Assembly: GCF_005403045.1 (NCBI RefSeq) | Contig: NZ_BJCL01000005.1 | Span: forward strand, 124,001 to 188,000 | Source: Pseudaquabacterium pictum | GTDB taxonomy: Bacteria > Pseudomonadota > Gammaproteobacteria > Burkholderiales > Burkholderiaceae_C | Direction: 5' to 3' | DNA: 64,000 bases | Shown: positions 10,055 through 19,225 of the stretch, piece by piece | Numbering within the stretch: the first letter of the stretch is position 1 | How the letters are laid out: each line of letters starts with the position of its first letter | Notes under the pieces: model-generated | Database searches by the model: none | The model's input: only the letters and a program-made list of their open reading frames with translations | What the model was told of the DNA's origin: nothing | Translations under genes and position numbers: made by a program

Positions 10055-10700
10055 AGCCCAGGCCGCGGTAGGTGACGATGTGCACGCCACTGCCGTCCAG
10101 GCGGCGGCGCAGGCGGTGCATCAGGGTGTCCAGCGCGGCGGGCTGCACGTCCTCGTCGTCGCCGAACACCCGCTCCAGCAGCTGCTGGCGGCCCATCGGC
10201 TCGCCGCTGCGCACGATCAGCGCCCGCAGCAGGCCCTGCTCGCGCGGCGACAGCGCCAGCACCTCGCCGGCCAGGGTGAACTGGCGCAGTGCGGTGTCGA
10301 ACTGCAGCGGCCCGCAGGCCAGCCGCGGCCGCTCGCTGCCGCGGGCGCGGCGGATCAGCGCGGTCAGCCGGGCCTCCAGCTCCGCCAGGGCAAAGGGCTT
10401 GGGCAGGAAGTCGTCGGCCCCGGCGTTCAGCGTGTCCACCCGCTCGGCCAGCGAATCACGGGCGGTGAGCACCAGCACCGGCAGCGGGCTGTGGCGGGCC
10501 CGCAGGCGGCGCAGCAGGCTGTGGCCGTCGCGCCCGGGCAGGCCCAGGTCGAGCACCAGGGCGTCGTAGGCGCCGTTTTCCAGCGCCTGCTCGGCGAGCC
10601 GTCCGTCGTCGCGCCAGTCGACGCGGAAGCCCGACTGCTCCAGCGCCTTGCTGAGCCATTCGCCCAGGGCGTGTTCGTCTTCGGCCAGCAGGATCTGCAT
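10020..10700 (-). CDS. OmpR/PhoB-family response regulator, TctD-like
   Basis: 226 aa. The receiver domain (1-118) has the acidic pocket (AEDE at 6-9), phospho-acceptor Asp51 (LVLDLGLPG) and Lys in PKPF. The winged-helix DNA-binding domain (about 125-220) ends in YRGLGYAL. The frame is open to 10796, but MQILLAEDE at 10700 is the canonical start. It heads the regulator-kinase-receptor unit and is divergent from another Bug receptor gene, a likely target. Confidence 0.93.
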   Translation of the reverse strand: MQILLAEDEHALGEWLSKALEQSGFRVDWRDDGRLAEQALENGAYDALVLDLGLPGRDGHSLLRRLRARHSPLPVLVLTARDSLAERVDTLNAGADDFLPKPFALAELEARLTALIRRARGSERPRLACGPLQFDTALRQFTLAGEVLALSPREQGLLRALIVRSGEPMGRQQLLERVFGDDEDVQPAALDTLMHRLRRRLDGSGVHIVTYRGLGYALESDPTAHA

Positions 10701-10798
10701 CGCGGCATTGTGCGGTGGCGCCGCCGCCTGGACTGAAAGGTGATTGAGAGGTTGGTGCAGGCACCATCCGGCCCCACAACAATCGACCGGAGACATGC

Positions 10799-11791
10799 AT
10801 GCAGCGTTCGCCCACCCCCCGCCGTGACTTCCTGCGCCTGGCCGCGCTGGCCAGCGGCAGCGCCCTGGTGCCGCGCCTGGCCAGCGCCTCGGACGCCTGG
10901 CCGAGCAAGGCCATCCGCTTCGTCGTGCCCTTCGCGCCCGGCGGCAGCAGCGAGATCGTCGCCCGCGCCAGCGCCTTCGAGCTGAGCAAGCTGCTGGGCC
11001 AGAGCGTCTTCGTCGACAACAAGCCCGGTGCCGCCGGCAACGTGGCCATGCAGGAAGTGGCGCGTGCGGAGGACCAGCACACGCTGATCCTCGGCCACAT
11101 CGGCACGCTGGCGGTCAACCCGTTCATCTTCGACAAGCTGCCCTACGACCCGAACAAGGATTTCCGCGCGATCTCGCTGCTGGCCAAGGTGCCCAGCCTG
11201 TACCTGGTGCGGCCCGACCTGCCGGTGAAGAACCTGAAGGAGCTGATCGCCTTCGCCAAGAAGAACCCCGGCAAGCTGAACTACGGCTCGGCCGGCAACG
11301 GCAGCGCCGGCCACCTGGCGATGGAGTACCTGAAGATGGCCAGCGAGACCTTCATGCTGCACGTGCCCTACCGCGGCACCGGCCCGCAGCTGACCGACCT
11401 GCTGGCCGGCCGGCTGGACGCCGCCAGCGTGGGCGCGCCGGCGGTCATGCAGTTCATCAAGACCGGCAAGCTGCGCTGCATCGCCACCGGCACGCCGCAG
11501 CGCCTGCCGCAGCTGCCCGATGTGCCCACCGTGGCCGAGCAGGGCTACCCCGGCTTCGAGATGACGCAGTGGTACGGCCTGATGGCGCCGGCCTCGCTGC
11601 CGCAGGCCGCGGCCGACAAGCTGGCCACCGCCGCCGCCGCCGCGATGCGCCAGCCCTCCACCACCGAGAAGCTGGCTGCCGATTCGGCCATCGGCGTGGG
11701 CGGCACGCCGGCGGAGTTCGCCCGCTTCATCGCTGCCGAGCAGCAGCGCTGGAAGGTGGTGGTGGCGCGCGCCAAGATCAAGCCGGACTGA
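10799..11791 (+). CDS. Bug/TctC-family substrate-binding protein (Tat-type signal)
   Basis: 330 aa. The N-terminus SPTPRRDFLRLAALASG holds a twin-arginine motif followed by a hydrophobic stretch and cleavage near LASA, so export is probably by Tat. Bug signatures are FVVPFAPGGSSEIVARA, NYGSAGNGSAGHLAMEYLK and HVPYRGTGPQLTDLLAGR. GGAG lies 6 nt upstream of the chosen ATG. It is divergent from the TctD-like regulator. No cognate permease is in the window. Confidence 0.92.
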   Translation: MQRSPTPRRDFLRLAALASGSALVPRLASASDAWPSKAIRFVVPFAPGGSSEIVARASAFELSKLLGQSVFVDNKPGAAGNVAMQEVARAEDQHTLILGHIGTLAVNPFIFDKLPYDPNKDFRAISLLAKVPSLYLVRPDLPVKNLKELIAFAKKNPGKLNYGSAGNGSAGHLAMEYLKMASETFMLHVPYRGTGPQLTDLLAGRLDAASVGAPAVMQFIKTGKLRCIATGTPQRLPQLPDVPTVAEQGYPGFEMTQWYGLMAPASLPQAAADKLATAAAAAMRQPSTTEKLAADSAIGVGGTPAEFARFIAAEQQRWKVVVARAKIKPD

Positions 11792-11862
11792 CCCGCCCGG
11801 CCGCTGCGGTATCGTCAGGCACGAATGGCGGCGCGGCCGCCCGCTGCTGTCTGCCCACCGCC

Positions 11863-12777
11863 ATGCATCCTGTCCTTGACGACCTGAGCCGCACCTTCGT
11901 GGCCGGCACGCCGCACATGCGTGAATCCGGCATGGCCATCACCGCGCTGTCCACCGGCCGCGGCACCATGGTGCTGCCGGCCCGTGCCGACTGGGTGGGC
12001 GATCCGGTGCGCCAGGTGCTGCACCCGGGCGTGCTCACCGTGCTGGCCGATTCGGCCTGCGGCCTGGCGGTGGGTGCGGCGCTGGACAAGCGCGTGCCCT
12101 ATGCCACGCTCGACCTGCGCATGGACTACCTGCGCCCCGCCGGCCCCGACCACGATGTGCATTGCGAAGCGCATTGCTACCGGCTGACACGCAGCGTGGC
12201 CTTTGCGCGGGCCGATGTCTGGCAGGCCGACCGCAGCCAGCCGATCGCCACCGCCCAGGCCACCTTCATGCTGTCGACGCCCGGCGGGGCATCGCCGCGG
12301 CAGGCTGGTGCGGCGGCCGCGGCGTCTGCCGTGCCAGCCTGGCAGGCGCCGGCCGACAGCCTGCCGGTGCTGCCCGGCCTGGCCATTCCGTATGTCGACT
12401 ACCTGGGCATCCGCATGGCACCGGGGGGCGATGCGCCGCTGTTCCGCATGCCCTACCAGGCCAAGCTGATCGGCAACCCCAACCTGCCGGCGCTGCACGG
12501 TGGCGTGGTGGCCGGCTTTGCCGAGACCGCCGCGCTGCTGCACCTGTCGCAGGCCCTGGGCGGCGCCAAGCTGCCCAAGGGCATCGACTTCTCGGTCGAC
12601 TACCTGCGTGCCGGCCGGCCGGTCGAGACCTTCGCTGCCTGCGAGCTGGTGCGGGTGGGCGCCCGCGTGGCGCTGGTGCAGGTGCGCTGCTGGCAGAGCG
12701 ATCCGGCCACGCCGATCATCGTGGCGCGCGGGCACTTCCTGCTGACTGCGCCTGAAGGCGCCGCCGACGCCGGCTGA
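11863..12777 (+). CDS. tandem hotdog-fold thioesterase (PaaI family)
   Basis: 304 aa with two hotdog domains in one chain. The first (about 10-145) contains LHPGVLTVLADSACGLAV, and the second (about 165-295) contains LHGGVVAGFAETAALL. Both have the PaaI pattern (H-x-G at the start of the central helix with an acidic residue after it), so it probably hydrolyses acyl-CoAs. Most PaaI proteins are single-domain (about 140 aa); here an internal duplication is joined by an Ala-rich linker. The substrate is unknown. Confidence 0.82.
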   Translation: MHPVLDDLSRTFVAGTPHMRESGMAITALSTGRGTMVLPARADWVGDPVRQVLHPGVLTVLADSACGLAVGAALDKRVPYATLDLRMDYLRPAGPDHDVHCEAHCYRLTRSVAFARADVWQADRSQPIATAQATFMLSTPGGASPRQAGAAAAASAVPAWQAPADSLPVLPGLAIPYVDYLGIRMAPGGDAPLFRMPYQAKLIGNPNLPALHGGVVAGFAETAALLHLSQALGGAKLPKGIDFSVDYLRAGRPVETFAACELVRVGARVALVQVRCWQSDPATPIIVARGHFLLTAPEGAADAG

Positions 12778-12787
12778 GCCCGGCAGG

Positions 12788-13642
12788 TCAGTCGAAACCG
12801 CCGGCCTGCATCGCAGCGAGGGTGTCGCGGATCAGGTGCCCGGCGATCGAGAAGCGCGGCGGGATGCCGGGCAGCGCATCCAGCGGGAACCACTGCGCAT
12901 CCTCGATCTCGCCGGCCTGCGGCACGATGGTGCCGCCGGTCCAGCGGGCGGTGAAGGCCACCATCAGGCTGTGCGGGAACGGCCAGCTCTGGCTGCCGTG
13001 GTAGCGCAGGTTGTCGACGGTGACCGACACCTCCTCGGCCACCTCGCGGTGCACGCATTCCTCCAGCGATTCACCGGCCTCGACGAAGCCGGCCAGCGCG
13101 CTGTACATGCCGCGGGCGAAGTGCGGCGAGCGGGCCAGCAGCAGCTCACCCGGCCGCCACACCAGGGCCATCATCGACGGGCTCAGCCGCGGGTAGCTGG
13201 CATGCCGGCAGGCCGGGCAGATGCGGGCGCGCTCGCCGGGCTGCAGCTCGGTGGGCGTGCCGCAGACGCCGCAGAAGCGGTGGGCGCGGTCCCATTCCAG
13301 CACCTGGGCGGCGCGGCCGGCCAGGGCGCTGAGGCGCGGCTCCAGCGCCATCATCGCGGCGCGCAGCGGGCGCGGCTCCCAGCCGGGCGGCGGCTCGGGC
13401 AGGGCCACGGCCCAGCAGTCGGCGCCGGCCAGCGTGCCCAGGTAGTGGCGCCCGCTGGCACCACCCAGCAGCGCGGCCAGCGCCAGGCCGCCCACCGGCC
13501 CGGCCAGCGGCTCGCCGGCGGGCAGCAGCAGGTCACGCTGCACGAAGGCGAAGCACCAGGCTTCGGGCGAGGGCTGGGCCGGGGGCTGGCTGGCGGGGAC
13601 GAAGGGCATGGCGGGCGGCAGGTCGGGTGGACCACCGATCAT
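12788..13642 (-). CDS. nudC: NADH pyrophosphatase / RNA de-NADding Nudix hydrolase
   Basis: 284 aa. It hydrolyses NADH to NMNH and AMP and can remove NAD caps from RNA. A Cys4 zinc site is visible (FCGVCG and ICPAC). The Nudix box begins [11 protein letters not shown] and ends REVAEEVSV, with Ser where the consensus has Gly. The NudC marker is SQSWPFPHS (consensus SQPWPFPxS). The start ATG at 13642 overlaps the upstream oxidoreductase stop as ATGA, which decides it over MPFVPAS at 13609. Confidence 0.93.
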   Translation of the reverse strand: MIGGPPDLPPAMPFVPASQPPAQPSPEAWCFAFVQRDLLLPAGEPLAGPVGGLALAALLGGASGRHYLGTLAGADCWAVALPEPPPGWEPRPLRAAMMALEPRLSALAGRAAQVLEWDRAHRFCGVCGTPTELQPGERARICPACRHASYPRLSPSMMALVWRPGELLLARSPHFARGMYSALAGFVEAGESLEECVHREVAEEVSVTVDNLRYHGSQSWPFPHSLMVAFTARWTGGTIVPQAGEIEDAQWFPLDALPGIPPRFSIAGHLIRDTLAAMQAGGFD

Positions 13643-14748
13643 CGCCGATGGCCCGGGGCAAAGCCGCCCAGGAAGCCGCGGTCGATGCGGTCCTTCCAGC
13701 GCCACACCCAGCGGCCGGAGGCCCACAGCCGGCCGCGGCTGGCGATGGCACGGCCGTCGCCGGTGGCCAGCAGCACCAGGAAGCGCTGCTGCGGCACATA
13801 GCCGTCCGGGGGCGGGCCGCCGGCCACGGCGGCGCGCAGCTGGGCCGTCAGCACCGGCCCCTGGCGCACCGCAAACACGCCGGCCTTGGCCAGCGCCGGC
13901 TGGAAGGCCGCGCAGTCACCCACGGCGAACACCCGCGGGTGCGACACCGAGCGCAGCCGCGCATCCACCTGGATGAAGCCGCCGGCATCCACCGCCAGGC
14001 CACCGCGGCGCGCCGCGTCACGCTGCCAGGGCTGGGCCAGCGCGCCGGTGGCCCACAGCAGCAGGTGCTGGCCGGCAGCGGTGGCCGCCGTGCAGGCGGT
14101 GCCCAGCTGCAGCTGCACGCCGGTGCGCTGCAGCACCCGGGTGGCCGCCGCCACCGCGCCGGGCGCCAGGCCGGGCAGCAGCGCCCGGCCGCGCGACACC
14201 AGCGTGGCCTGCACCGGCCGGTCGGGCCGCAGCGCAAGCAGCCGGGCCCGCGCCGCCAGCAGGGATTCGAAGCCCGCCGCGCCGCCGCCCACCGCCATCA
14301 GCCGCAGCGGCTGGCCGGCCGGTCCGTCGGCGTGGGCGGCCAGGGCGGCATCCCAGGCAGGCTGCAGGCGGGCCAGCGGCCGCAGCGCCAGCACCGGCGC
14401 GCCCAGGTCGGCCGGCGGCTCCAGGGTGGAGCCGGTGTTCAGCGACAGCCAGTCCCAGGCCAGCACCTCGCCGCTGGCCAGCGTGGCGGTCTGCGCGGTG
14501 GCGTCCAGCGCCACCAGGTCGGTGGCCAGCAGTCGGGCGCCGGCCGCGGCGGCCAGCGCCGCCACGTCGATGCAGATCTCGCGCCAGGCATAGGCGCCGC
14601 CCAGCCAGCCCGGCACCATGCCCGAGTACGGCGCCAGCGGCCCCGGCGACACCAGCACCAGCTCGACCCCCGGCACCGGCTGCTGCGCCCAGCTGCGCAG
14701 TACCTGGGCATGGGCATGGCCCGCGCCCACCAGCAGCAGCCGGGTCAC
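13639..14748 (-). CDS. FAD-dependent pyridine nucleotide-disulfide oxidoreductase of the type found fused to SelD
   Basis: 369 aa from a GTG start that overlaps the upstream DUF547 stop as GTGA. The FAD-binding N-terminus is [20 protein letters not shown]; the second nucleotide site is [18 protein letters not shown]; a C-terminal FAD motif is [11 protein letters not shown]. The [10 protein letters not shown] and [13 protein letters not shown] pattern resembles the NDH2-like domain that, from memory, forms the N-terminal half of long SelD proteins in cyanobacteria and other phyla. Here it is freestanding while selD lies 16 kb away. Its substrate is unknown. Confidence 0.8.
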   Translation of the reverse strand: MTRLLLVGAGHAHAQVLRSWAQQPVPGVELVLVSPGPLAPYSGMVPGWLGGAYAWREICIDVAALAAAAGARLLATDLVALDATAQTATLASGEVLAWDWLSLNTGSTLEPPADLGAPVLALRPLARLQPAWDAALAAHADGPAGQPLRLMAVGGGAAGFESLLAARARLLALRPDRPVQATLVSRGRALLPGLAPGAVAAATRVLQRTGVQLQLGTACTAATAAGQHLLLWATGALAQPWQRDAARRGGLAVDAGGFIQVDARLRSVSHPRVFAVGDCAAFQPALAKAGVFAVRQGPVLTAQLRAAVAGGPPPDGYVPQQRFLVLLATGDGRAIASRGRLWASGRWVWRWKDRIDRGFLGGFAPGHRR

Positions 14749-15575
14749 CGGGACGGCGCGTCGTTCAGCGCCCAGTCGTAGTCCAGGAAGCCGATCGGCA
14801 CCTGGGCGCTGCGGATGCGGACGCGGTCGGCCGGCGCATCGGCCAGCAGGTCGGCATGGGCGGCCAGGAAGGCCGGCAGCGAGGCGATGCCCTGGTGGCC
14901 CAGCCGGAAGTCCTCGCCGTACCAGTCGAAGATCTTCGACACCTGCAGCCGGCCGCCGGCGGTGTCCCAGCGGTTGCGGGTGCGGTCGGACATGAAGCGG
15001 CGGGTCTGCTCGGCCAGCTGCGCGTCCAGCCGGTCGCCGGTGAAGGCTTCCTCGCGCAGCATCGGGCAGCCGATGCTGGCGCAGTTGACGGCGAAGTGGA
15101 TGCGCGGATCGTCGTACCGCCCGCGCGCGCGCAGGCGGCCGTGCTCGATGTCGTCCAGGCTCAGCGTCTGGCCCAGCAGCGGGATCCACTTCGGCTTCCA
15201 GGGGTTGCTCAGCAGGCTGCCCAGGTCCTTGATCGAGGCCAGTCCGGGGTACTTGCCGAGGATCAGCTCCACGGTGAAGGCGTTGTAGGCATTGATCAGG
15301 AAGGCCATCTGCTGCGCCTTGCCGAAGCCGGCGAAGGCGGCGGCGTCCACCGCCGACAGGCTGGCGAGGTAGGCCTTCAGCGCCGGCCGGTCGGTGGCCA
15401 TGCCGGCGTAGCGCACCTGCGAAGCCTGGCCACCACGCAGCAGGACCACGTGCTTCTTCAGCAGGGCGGTCCAGGCGGCATGGCTGTGGTCCAGTGCCTG
15501 GGCCGCGGCGGGTGCGGCCAGCCACGGCAGGGTGGTGGTGGCCAGCAGCCACTGGCGGCGCGTCGGGTGGGTCAT
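14745..15575 (-). CDS. DUF547 domain-containing secreted protein
   Basis: 276 aa. The N-terminus THPTRRQWLLATTTLPWLAA looks like a Tat/Sec signal cleaved after AQA. The body has the DUF547 marks KAQQMAFLINAYNAFTVELI and IHFAVNCASIGCPML, with KIFDWYGEDF near the C-terminus. DUF547 proteins resemble papain-like folds but have no settled function. It is the first gene of a coupled unit with the oxidoreductase and nudC. Confidence 0.9.
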   Translation of the reverse strand: MTHPTRRQWLLATTTLPWLAAPAAAQALDHSHAAWTALLKKHVVLLRGGQASQVRYAGMATDRPALKAYLASLSAVDAAAFAGFGKAQQMAFLINAYNAFTVELILGKYPGLASIKDLGSLLSNPWKPKWIPLLGQTLSLDDIEHGRLRARGRYDDPRIHFAVNCASIGCPMLREEAFTGDRLDAQLAEQTRRFMSDRTRNRWDTAGGRLQVSKIFDWYGEDFRLGHQGIASLPAFLAAHADLLADAPADRVRIRSAQVPIGFLDYDWALNDAPSR

Positions 15576-15658
15576 GGGGAGCTCGGCGATGGGGGCCGAC
15601 AGCAGGCGCGCCGCCGGTCGCCGGAGCTTACAGGCGTCGGCTCAAGCATGATGCCGGG

Positions 15659-16759
15659 ATGTCCAGTGCCCTGCCTGCCACCAGCCACCTGCCCGCCCGG
15701 GCCGACTGGCTGCCGGCCGCCGCAGGCTGGCGGCTGCAGCTGGCCGGTGACTGGGCCGCCGGCGCCGGCTCCTGGCCCGAGCCGCCCGCCGGCCTGGGCC
15801 CGCAGACGCCGGTGGCCTTCGACACCGCCGCGCTGCAGGCCTGGGACAGCGGCCTGCCGGCGCGGCTGTGGGCACTGTGCGCCGTGCTGCGGCAGCAGGC
15901 CGTGCCGGTCGATCTGGATGGCCTGCCGCCCGGCCTGCGCGGCGCCCTGCAGCTGGCGCAGGCCGATCCGGCGCCACCGCAGCGGCCGGCCACCGGGCCG
16001 CGGCCGCCTTCGGAGGCCGCCATCACCGTGGCCTTCTTCGGAGACGTGCTGCTGGCCCTGGGCCGCTGGCTGCGCGGCCAGGGCCGGGTGCGTGGCGCCG
16101 ATGTGCTGCAGCAGCTCGACGAGACCGGCCCGCGCAGCCTGCCCGTCGTGCTGCTGACCTGCGGCCTGGTGGGCCTGATGCTGGCCTACATGGGCGGCGC
16201 CCAGCTGGGCCGCATCGGCGCCCAGGGCTACCTGGCCGACGTGGTGGCGGTGGGCATGGTGCGCGAGCTGGCCGGGCTGATGACGGCGGTGATCCTGGCC
16301 GGCCGGGTGGGCGCGGCCTTTGCGGCCGAGCTGGGCAGCATGCAGGCCGGCGAGGAGATCGACGCACTGCGGGTGCTGGGCGTCGACCCCGTCACCCACC
16401 TGGTGCTGCCACGCCTGCTGGCCCTGCTGCTGATGGCACCAGCGCTGATGGCCTGCGGCGCGCTGGCCGGCGTGGCCGCGGGCTGGCCGCCGGCCGTGCT
16501 GGCCTACGGCGTGACCTCGGCCGAGTACTGGCACCAGGCGCTGCGGGCGCTGAACTTCACCCACCTGTGGATCGGCCTGTTCAAGGGCATGCTCTACGTG
16601 GCCCTGGTGGCGGTGGCCGGCTGCCGCTGCGGCCTGCATGCCGGCCGCAGCGCCCAGGCCGTGGGCCAGGCCACCACGGCGGCGGTGGTCAAGGCGCTGG
16701 TGTGGGTGGTGGCCGCGGCCACCGGCACTACCATGGTCTTCACCAACCTCGGTTTTTGA
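15659..16759 (+). CDS. MlaE/PqiA-type lipid ABC transporter permease with N-terminal STAS-like domain
   Basis: 366 aa. The N-terminal ~110 residues look like a STAS-type domain (WRLQLAGDWA, VDLDGLPPGLRGALQLA). The MlaE permease fold follows, with five or six membrane segments and the family motifs RELAGLMTAVILAGRVGAAF and ELGSMQAGEEIDALRVLG. It should form the channel of a lipid transporter across the inner membrane. The stop and the ATPase start overlap (TGATG). Confidence 0.92.
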   Translation: MSSALPATSHLPARADWLPAAAGWRLQLAGDWAAGAGSWPEPPAGLGPQTPVAFDTAALQAWDSGLPARLWALCAVLRQQAVPVDLDGLPPGLRGALQLAQADPAPPQRPATGPRPPSEAAITVAFFGDVLLALGRWLRGQGRVRGADVLQQLDETGPRSLPVVLLTCGLVGLMLAYMGGAQLGRIGAQGYLADVVAVGMVRELAGLMTAVILAGRVGAAFAAELGSMQAGEEIDALRVLGVDPVTHLVLPRLLALLLMAPALMACGALAGVAAGWPPAVLAYGVTSAEYWHQALRALNFTHLWIGLFKGMLYVALVAVAGCRCGLHAGRSAQAVGQATTAAVVKALVWVVAAATGTTMVFTNLGF

Positions 16760-17526
16760 TGCTGCAGTCTCCGCCCACCCCCATGCCCCGGATCCAGGTG
16801 CGCGGCCTGGCCATCCAGGCCGGCGGCCGCCTGGTGCAGCAGGGGCTGGACTTCGACGTGCAGGCCGGCGAGGTGCTGGTCATCATGGGCGCCAGCGGCT
16901 GCGGCAAGAGCACGCTGCTGCGCCACCTGGTGGGGCTGCAGCGGCCGGTGGCCGGCACGGTGCGCATCGACGGCGACGACCTGCATGCCGGCAGCGCCGC
17001 CGCGCAGGCCGCACGCCGGCGCCGTTTCGGCGTGATGTTCCAGGCCGGCGCGCTGTGGAGCGCGATGAGCCTGGGCCGCAACCTGATGCTGCCGCTGCAG
17101 CTGTTCACCGGCCTGGACGATGCCGAATGCGCCCGCCGTGCCCGCTACAAGCTGGCCCTGGTGGGGCTGGACGGTGCCTTCGACCTGGCGCCGGCGGCGC
17201 TGTCGGGCGGCATGCGCAAGCGCGCGGCGCTGGCCCGGGCCCTGGTGCTGGACCCGACCCTGCTGTTGCTGGACGAGCCCGGCGCCGGTCTCGATCCGGC
17301 CAACACCGCCCGGCTGGACGAGCTGGTGCTCAATCTCAGGCACCATCTGGGCACCACGGTGGTGATGGTCACCCATGAGATCGCCAGCATCTTCGCCGTG
17401 GCCGACCGCGCCCTCTTCCTCGATGACCATGCCATGACCATGACCGCGCTGGGCCCACCCAGGGATCTGCTGCACAGCGGCCCGCCGGCAGTGCGCGCGT
17501 TCCTGCAGCGTGGGACCGGACCATGA
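16759..17526 (+). CDS. MlaF-type ABC transporter ATP-binding protein
   Basis: 255 aa. Walker A is GASGCGKST (44-52), the signature LSGGM (148-152), and Walker B LLLLDEP. The switch His lies in VTHEI. ALSGGMRKRAALARAL is typical of ATPases serving MCE-type lipid transporters. The start overlaps the permease stop and the stop overlaps the MCE gene start, so the unit is translationally coupled. Confidence 0.93.
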   Translation: MLQSPPTPMPRIQVRGLAIQAGGRLVQQGLDFDVQAGEVLVIMGASGCGKSTLLRHLVGLQRPVAGTVRIDGDDLHAGSAAAQAARRRRFGVMFQAGALWSAMSLGRNLMLPLQLFTGLDDAECARRARYKLALVGLDGAFDLAPAALSGGMRKRAALARALVLDPTLLLLDEPGAGLDPANTARLDELVLNLRHHLGTTVVMVTHEIASIFAVADRALFLDDHAMTMTALGPPRDLLHSGPPAVRAFLQRGTGP

Positions 17527-18548
17527 ACGCAGCCGCCTGGCGGGTGGGCGCGCTGGCGCTGGCCGGCATCGTGCTGCTGGGTCTGGCCATCGCCGCGGTG
17601 GGCGGCCAGTGGTTCAGCCCGCGCGACCGGGCGGTGATGCGCTTCGAGCGCTCGGTCTACGGCCTGAACACCGGCGCGCCGGTGGTGCTGCGCGGCGTGC
17701 GGGTGGGCCAGGTCACCGCGGTGGGCCTGGCGCCGGCCGCCGGCGGCGGGCTGGCGATGCCGGTGACGGCCGAGTTCGACCGCGCCCTGCTGCGCGACCT
17801 GCTCGGCGCCGATGCCCCGGCCGACGGCCCCGCGCTGCCGCTGCTGGTGCAGCGCGGCCTGGTGGCACGCCTGTCCACCCAGAGCCTGCTGACCGGCCTG
17901 CTGTATGTCGACCTGGACCTGGTGCCCGGCCGGCCGGTGGCCGCCGCCGCGCCCGGCGCGCTGCCGGCGATTCCCACCGAGGCCACCCGCCTGCAGACGC
18001 TGCAGGCCCAGCTCGAAGGGCTGGACCTGGCGCAGATCGGGCAGGACCTGGCCGCGGTGGCTGGCGCCGCCCGACAGCTGCTGGCCGGGCCCGAGGCGCG
18101 CCAGCTGCTGCAGCGCAGCACCGACGCCGCTGTCCAGCTGCAGCAACTGGCCCAGACGCTGCAGCAGCAGCTGCCGCCGCTGGCCCGCAGCGCCGAGGCC
18201 ACGCTGGCCGACACCCGCCGCAGCCTGGCCACGCTGCCGCCGGCGGCCGCCCAGGTGGGCGCGGCTGCGCAGCAAGTGGGTGCGGCAGCCTCGGAGGCCC
18301 AGGCGCTGGCCCAGGGCCTGGCGCAGGCGGCGCCGCCGGCGCTGGCCGAGGTGCAGCGTGCCGCAGCGGCACTGGGCCAGGCCGCCGAGACCTTGCGCAC
18401 GGCTGCCGCCGACGACTCGGTGCTGCGCCTGAATGCCGACCGCGCGCTGCAGGACGTCGCCCGCGCCGCCCGTGCGCTGCGCGAGCTGGGCGAACTGCTG
18501 GAGCGCCAGCCCGACGCCCTGCTGCGCGGCCGCGCCAGCGCCCCCTGA
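17523..18548 (+). CDS. MCE-domain (MlaD family) lipid transport protein
   Basis: 341 aa. One N-terminal membrane anchor (about 8-28) is followed by an MCE domain (about 38-150, GLNTGAPVVLRGVRVGQVTAV). A long Ala/Gln-rich helical region (165-330) follows that probably forms a coiled needle or tunnel across the periplasm. MCE proteins bind lipids and oligomerise on the MlaE permease. The start is fixed by the ATGA overlap. Confidence 0.92.
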   Translation: MNAAAWRVGALALAGIVLLGLAIAAVGGQWFSPRDRAVMRFERSVYGLNTGAPVVLRGVRVGQVTAVGLAPAAGGGLAMPVTAEFDRALLRDLLGADAPADGPALPLLVQRGLVARLSTQSLLTGLLYVDLDLVPGRPVAAAAPGALPAIPTEATRLQTLQAQLEGLDLAQIGQDLAAVAGAARQLLAGPEARQLLQRSTDAAVQLQQLAQTLQQQLPPLARSAEATLADTRRSLATLPPAAAQVGAAAQQVGAAASEAQALAQGLAQAAPPALAEVQRAAAALGQAAETLRTAAADDSVLRLNADRALQDVARAARALRELGELLERQPDALLRGRASAP

Positions 18549-18571
18549 TCCACCCGAGGCCCCCGTCCGCC

Positions 18572-19204
18572 ATGCACCCGCTGCCCCATCCCTTGCCCCA
18601 GCCCCAGGCGGGCCGCCGTGCCGTGGCGGTCGGCCTGCCTGCGCTGCTGGTGGCGCTGCTGGCCGCCGGCTGCGCCGGCCCGTTGCCGCCGGTGCAGTGG
18701 CTGCGCCTGCCGGCCGAGCCAGCAGGCGCAGCGGCGGCCGTGGCCCGCCCCGCGGCCGGCCCGGCCTGGCAGCTGATGGCCCCGGTGCCGCTGCCCGGAC
18801 ACCTGGACCGCGACGCCCTGCTGGTGCCGCAAGGCCAGGCCGGCCTGCAGCCGCTGGGCGGCGCCCGCTGGGCCGAGCCGCTGCGCGATGCCGTGCCGCG
18901 CCTGCTGCGGCAGGACCTGGGCCGGCTGCTCGGCGCCCCGCCGTGGACCGCGCCGCTGCCGCCCGGCGTGCGGCCGGCACGCCAGCTGCGGCTGGAGATC
19001 AGCGTGCTCGATGTTGGCGCCGACGGCCGCAGCGTGCGCCTGCAGGCCCGCTGGAGCCTGGCCGATCCCAGCGGCACCACGGCGCCGCAACTGGGCGAGG
19101 CCGCCTTCATCACCAACGCCAGTGGTGCCGATGCCGACGCGCTGGCCGTGGCCCACCGGCAGGCGCTGTGGCAGCTGGCGCAGCGCATCGCGGCCACGCC
19201 CTGA
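18572..19204 (+). CDS. ABC-type transport auxiliary lipoprotein (PqiC/DUF330-like)
   Basis: 210 aa. A lipoprotein signal peptide ends in the lipobox LAAGC near Cys33. The mature part begins AGPLPPVQWLRL and contains RWAEPLRDAVPRLLRQDLGR, characteristic of the ABC_trans_aux family (PqiC, YmbA). This is an outer-membrane partner for MCE systems. It is the last gene of the four-gene lipid transport unit, 23 nt after the MCE gene. Confidence 0.87.
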   Translation: MHPLPHPLPQPQAGRRAVAVGLPALLVALLAAGCAGPLPPVQWLRLPAEPAGAAAAVARPAAGPAWQLMAPVPLPGHLDRDALLVPQGQAGLQPLGGARWAEPLRDAVPRLLRQDLGRLLGAPPWTAPLPPGVRPARQLRLEISVLDVGADGRSVRLQARWSLADPSGTTAPQLGEAAFITNASGADADALAVAHRQALWQLAQRIAATP

Positions 19205-19225
19205 AGCGTCGCTGACAGTGCTGGC

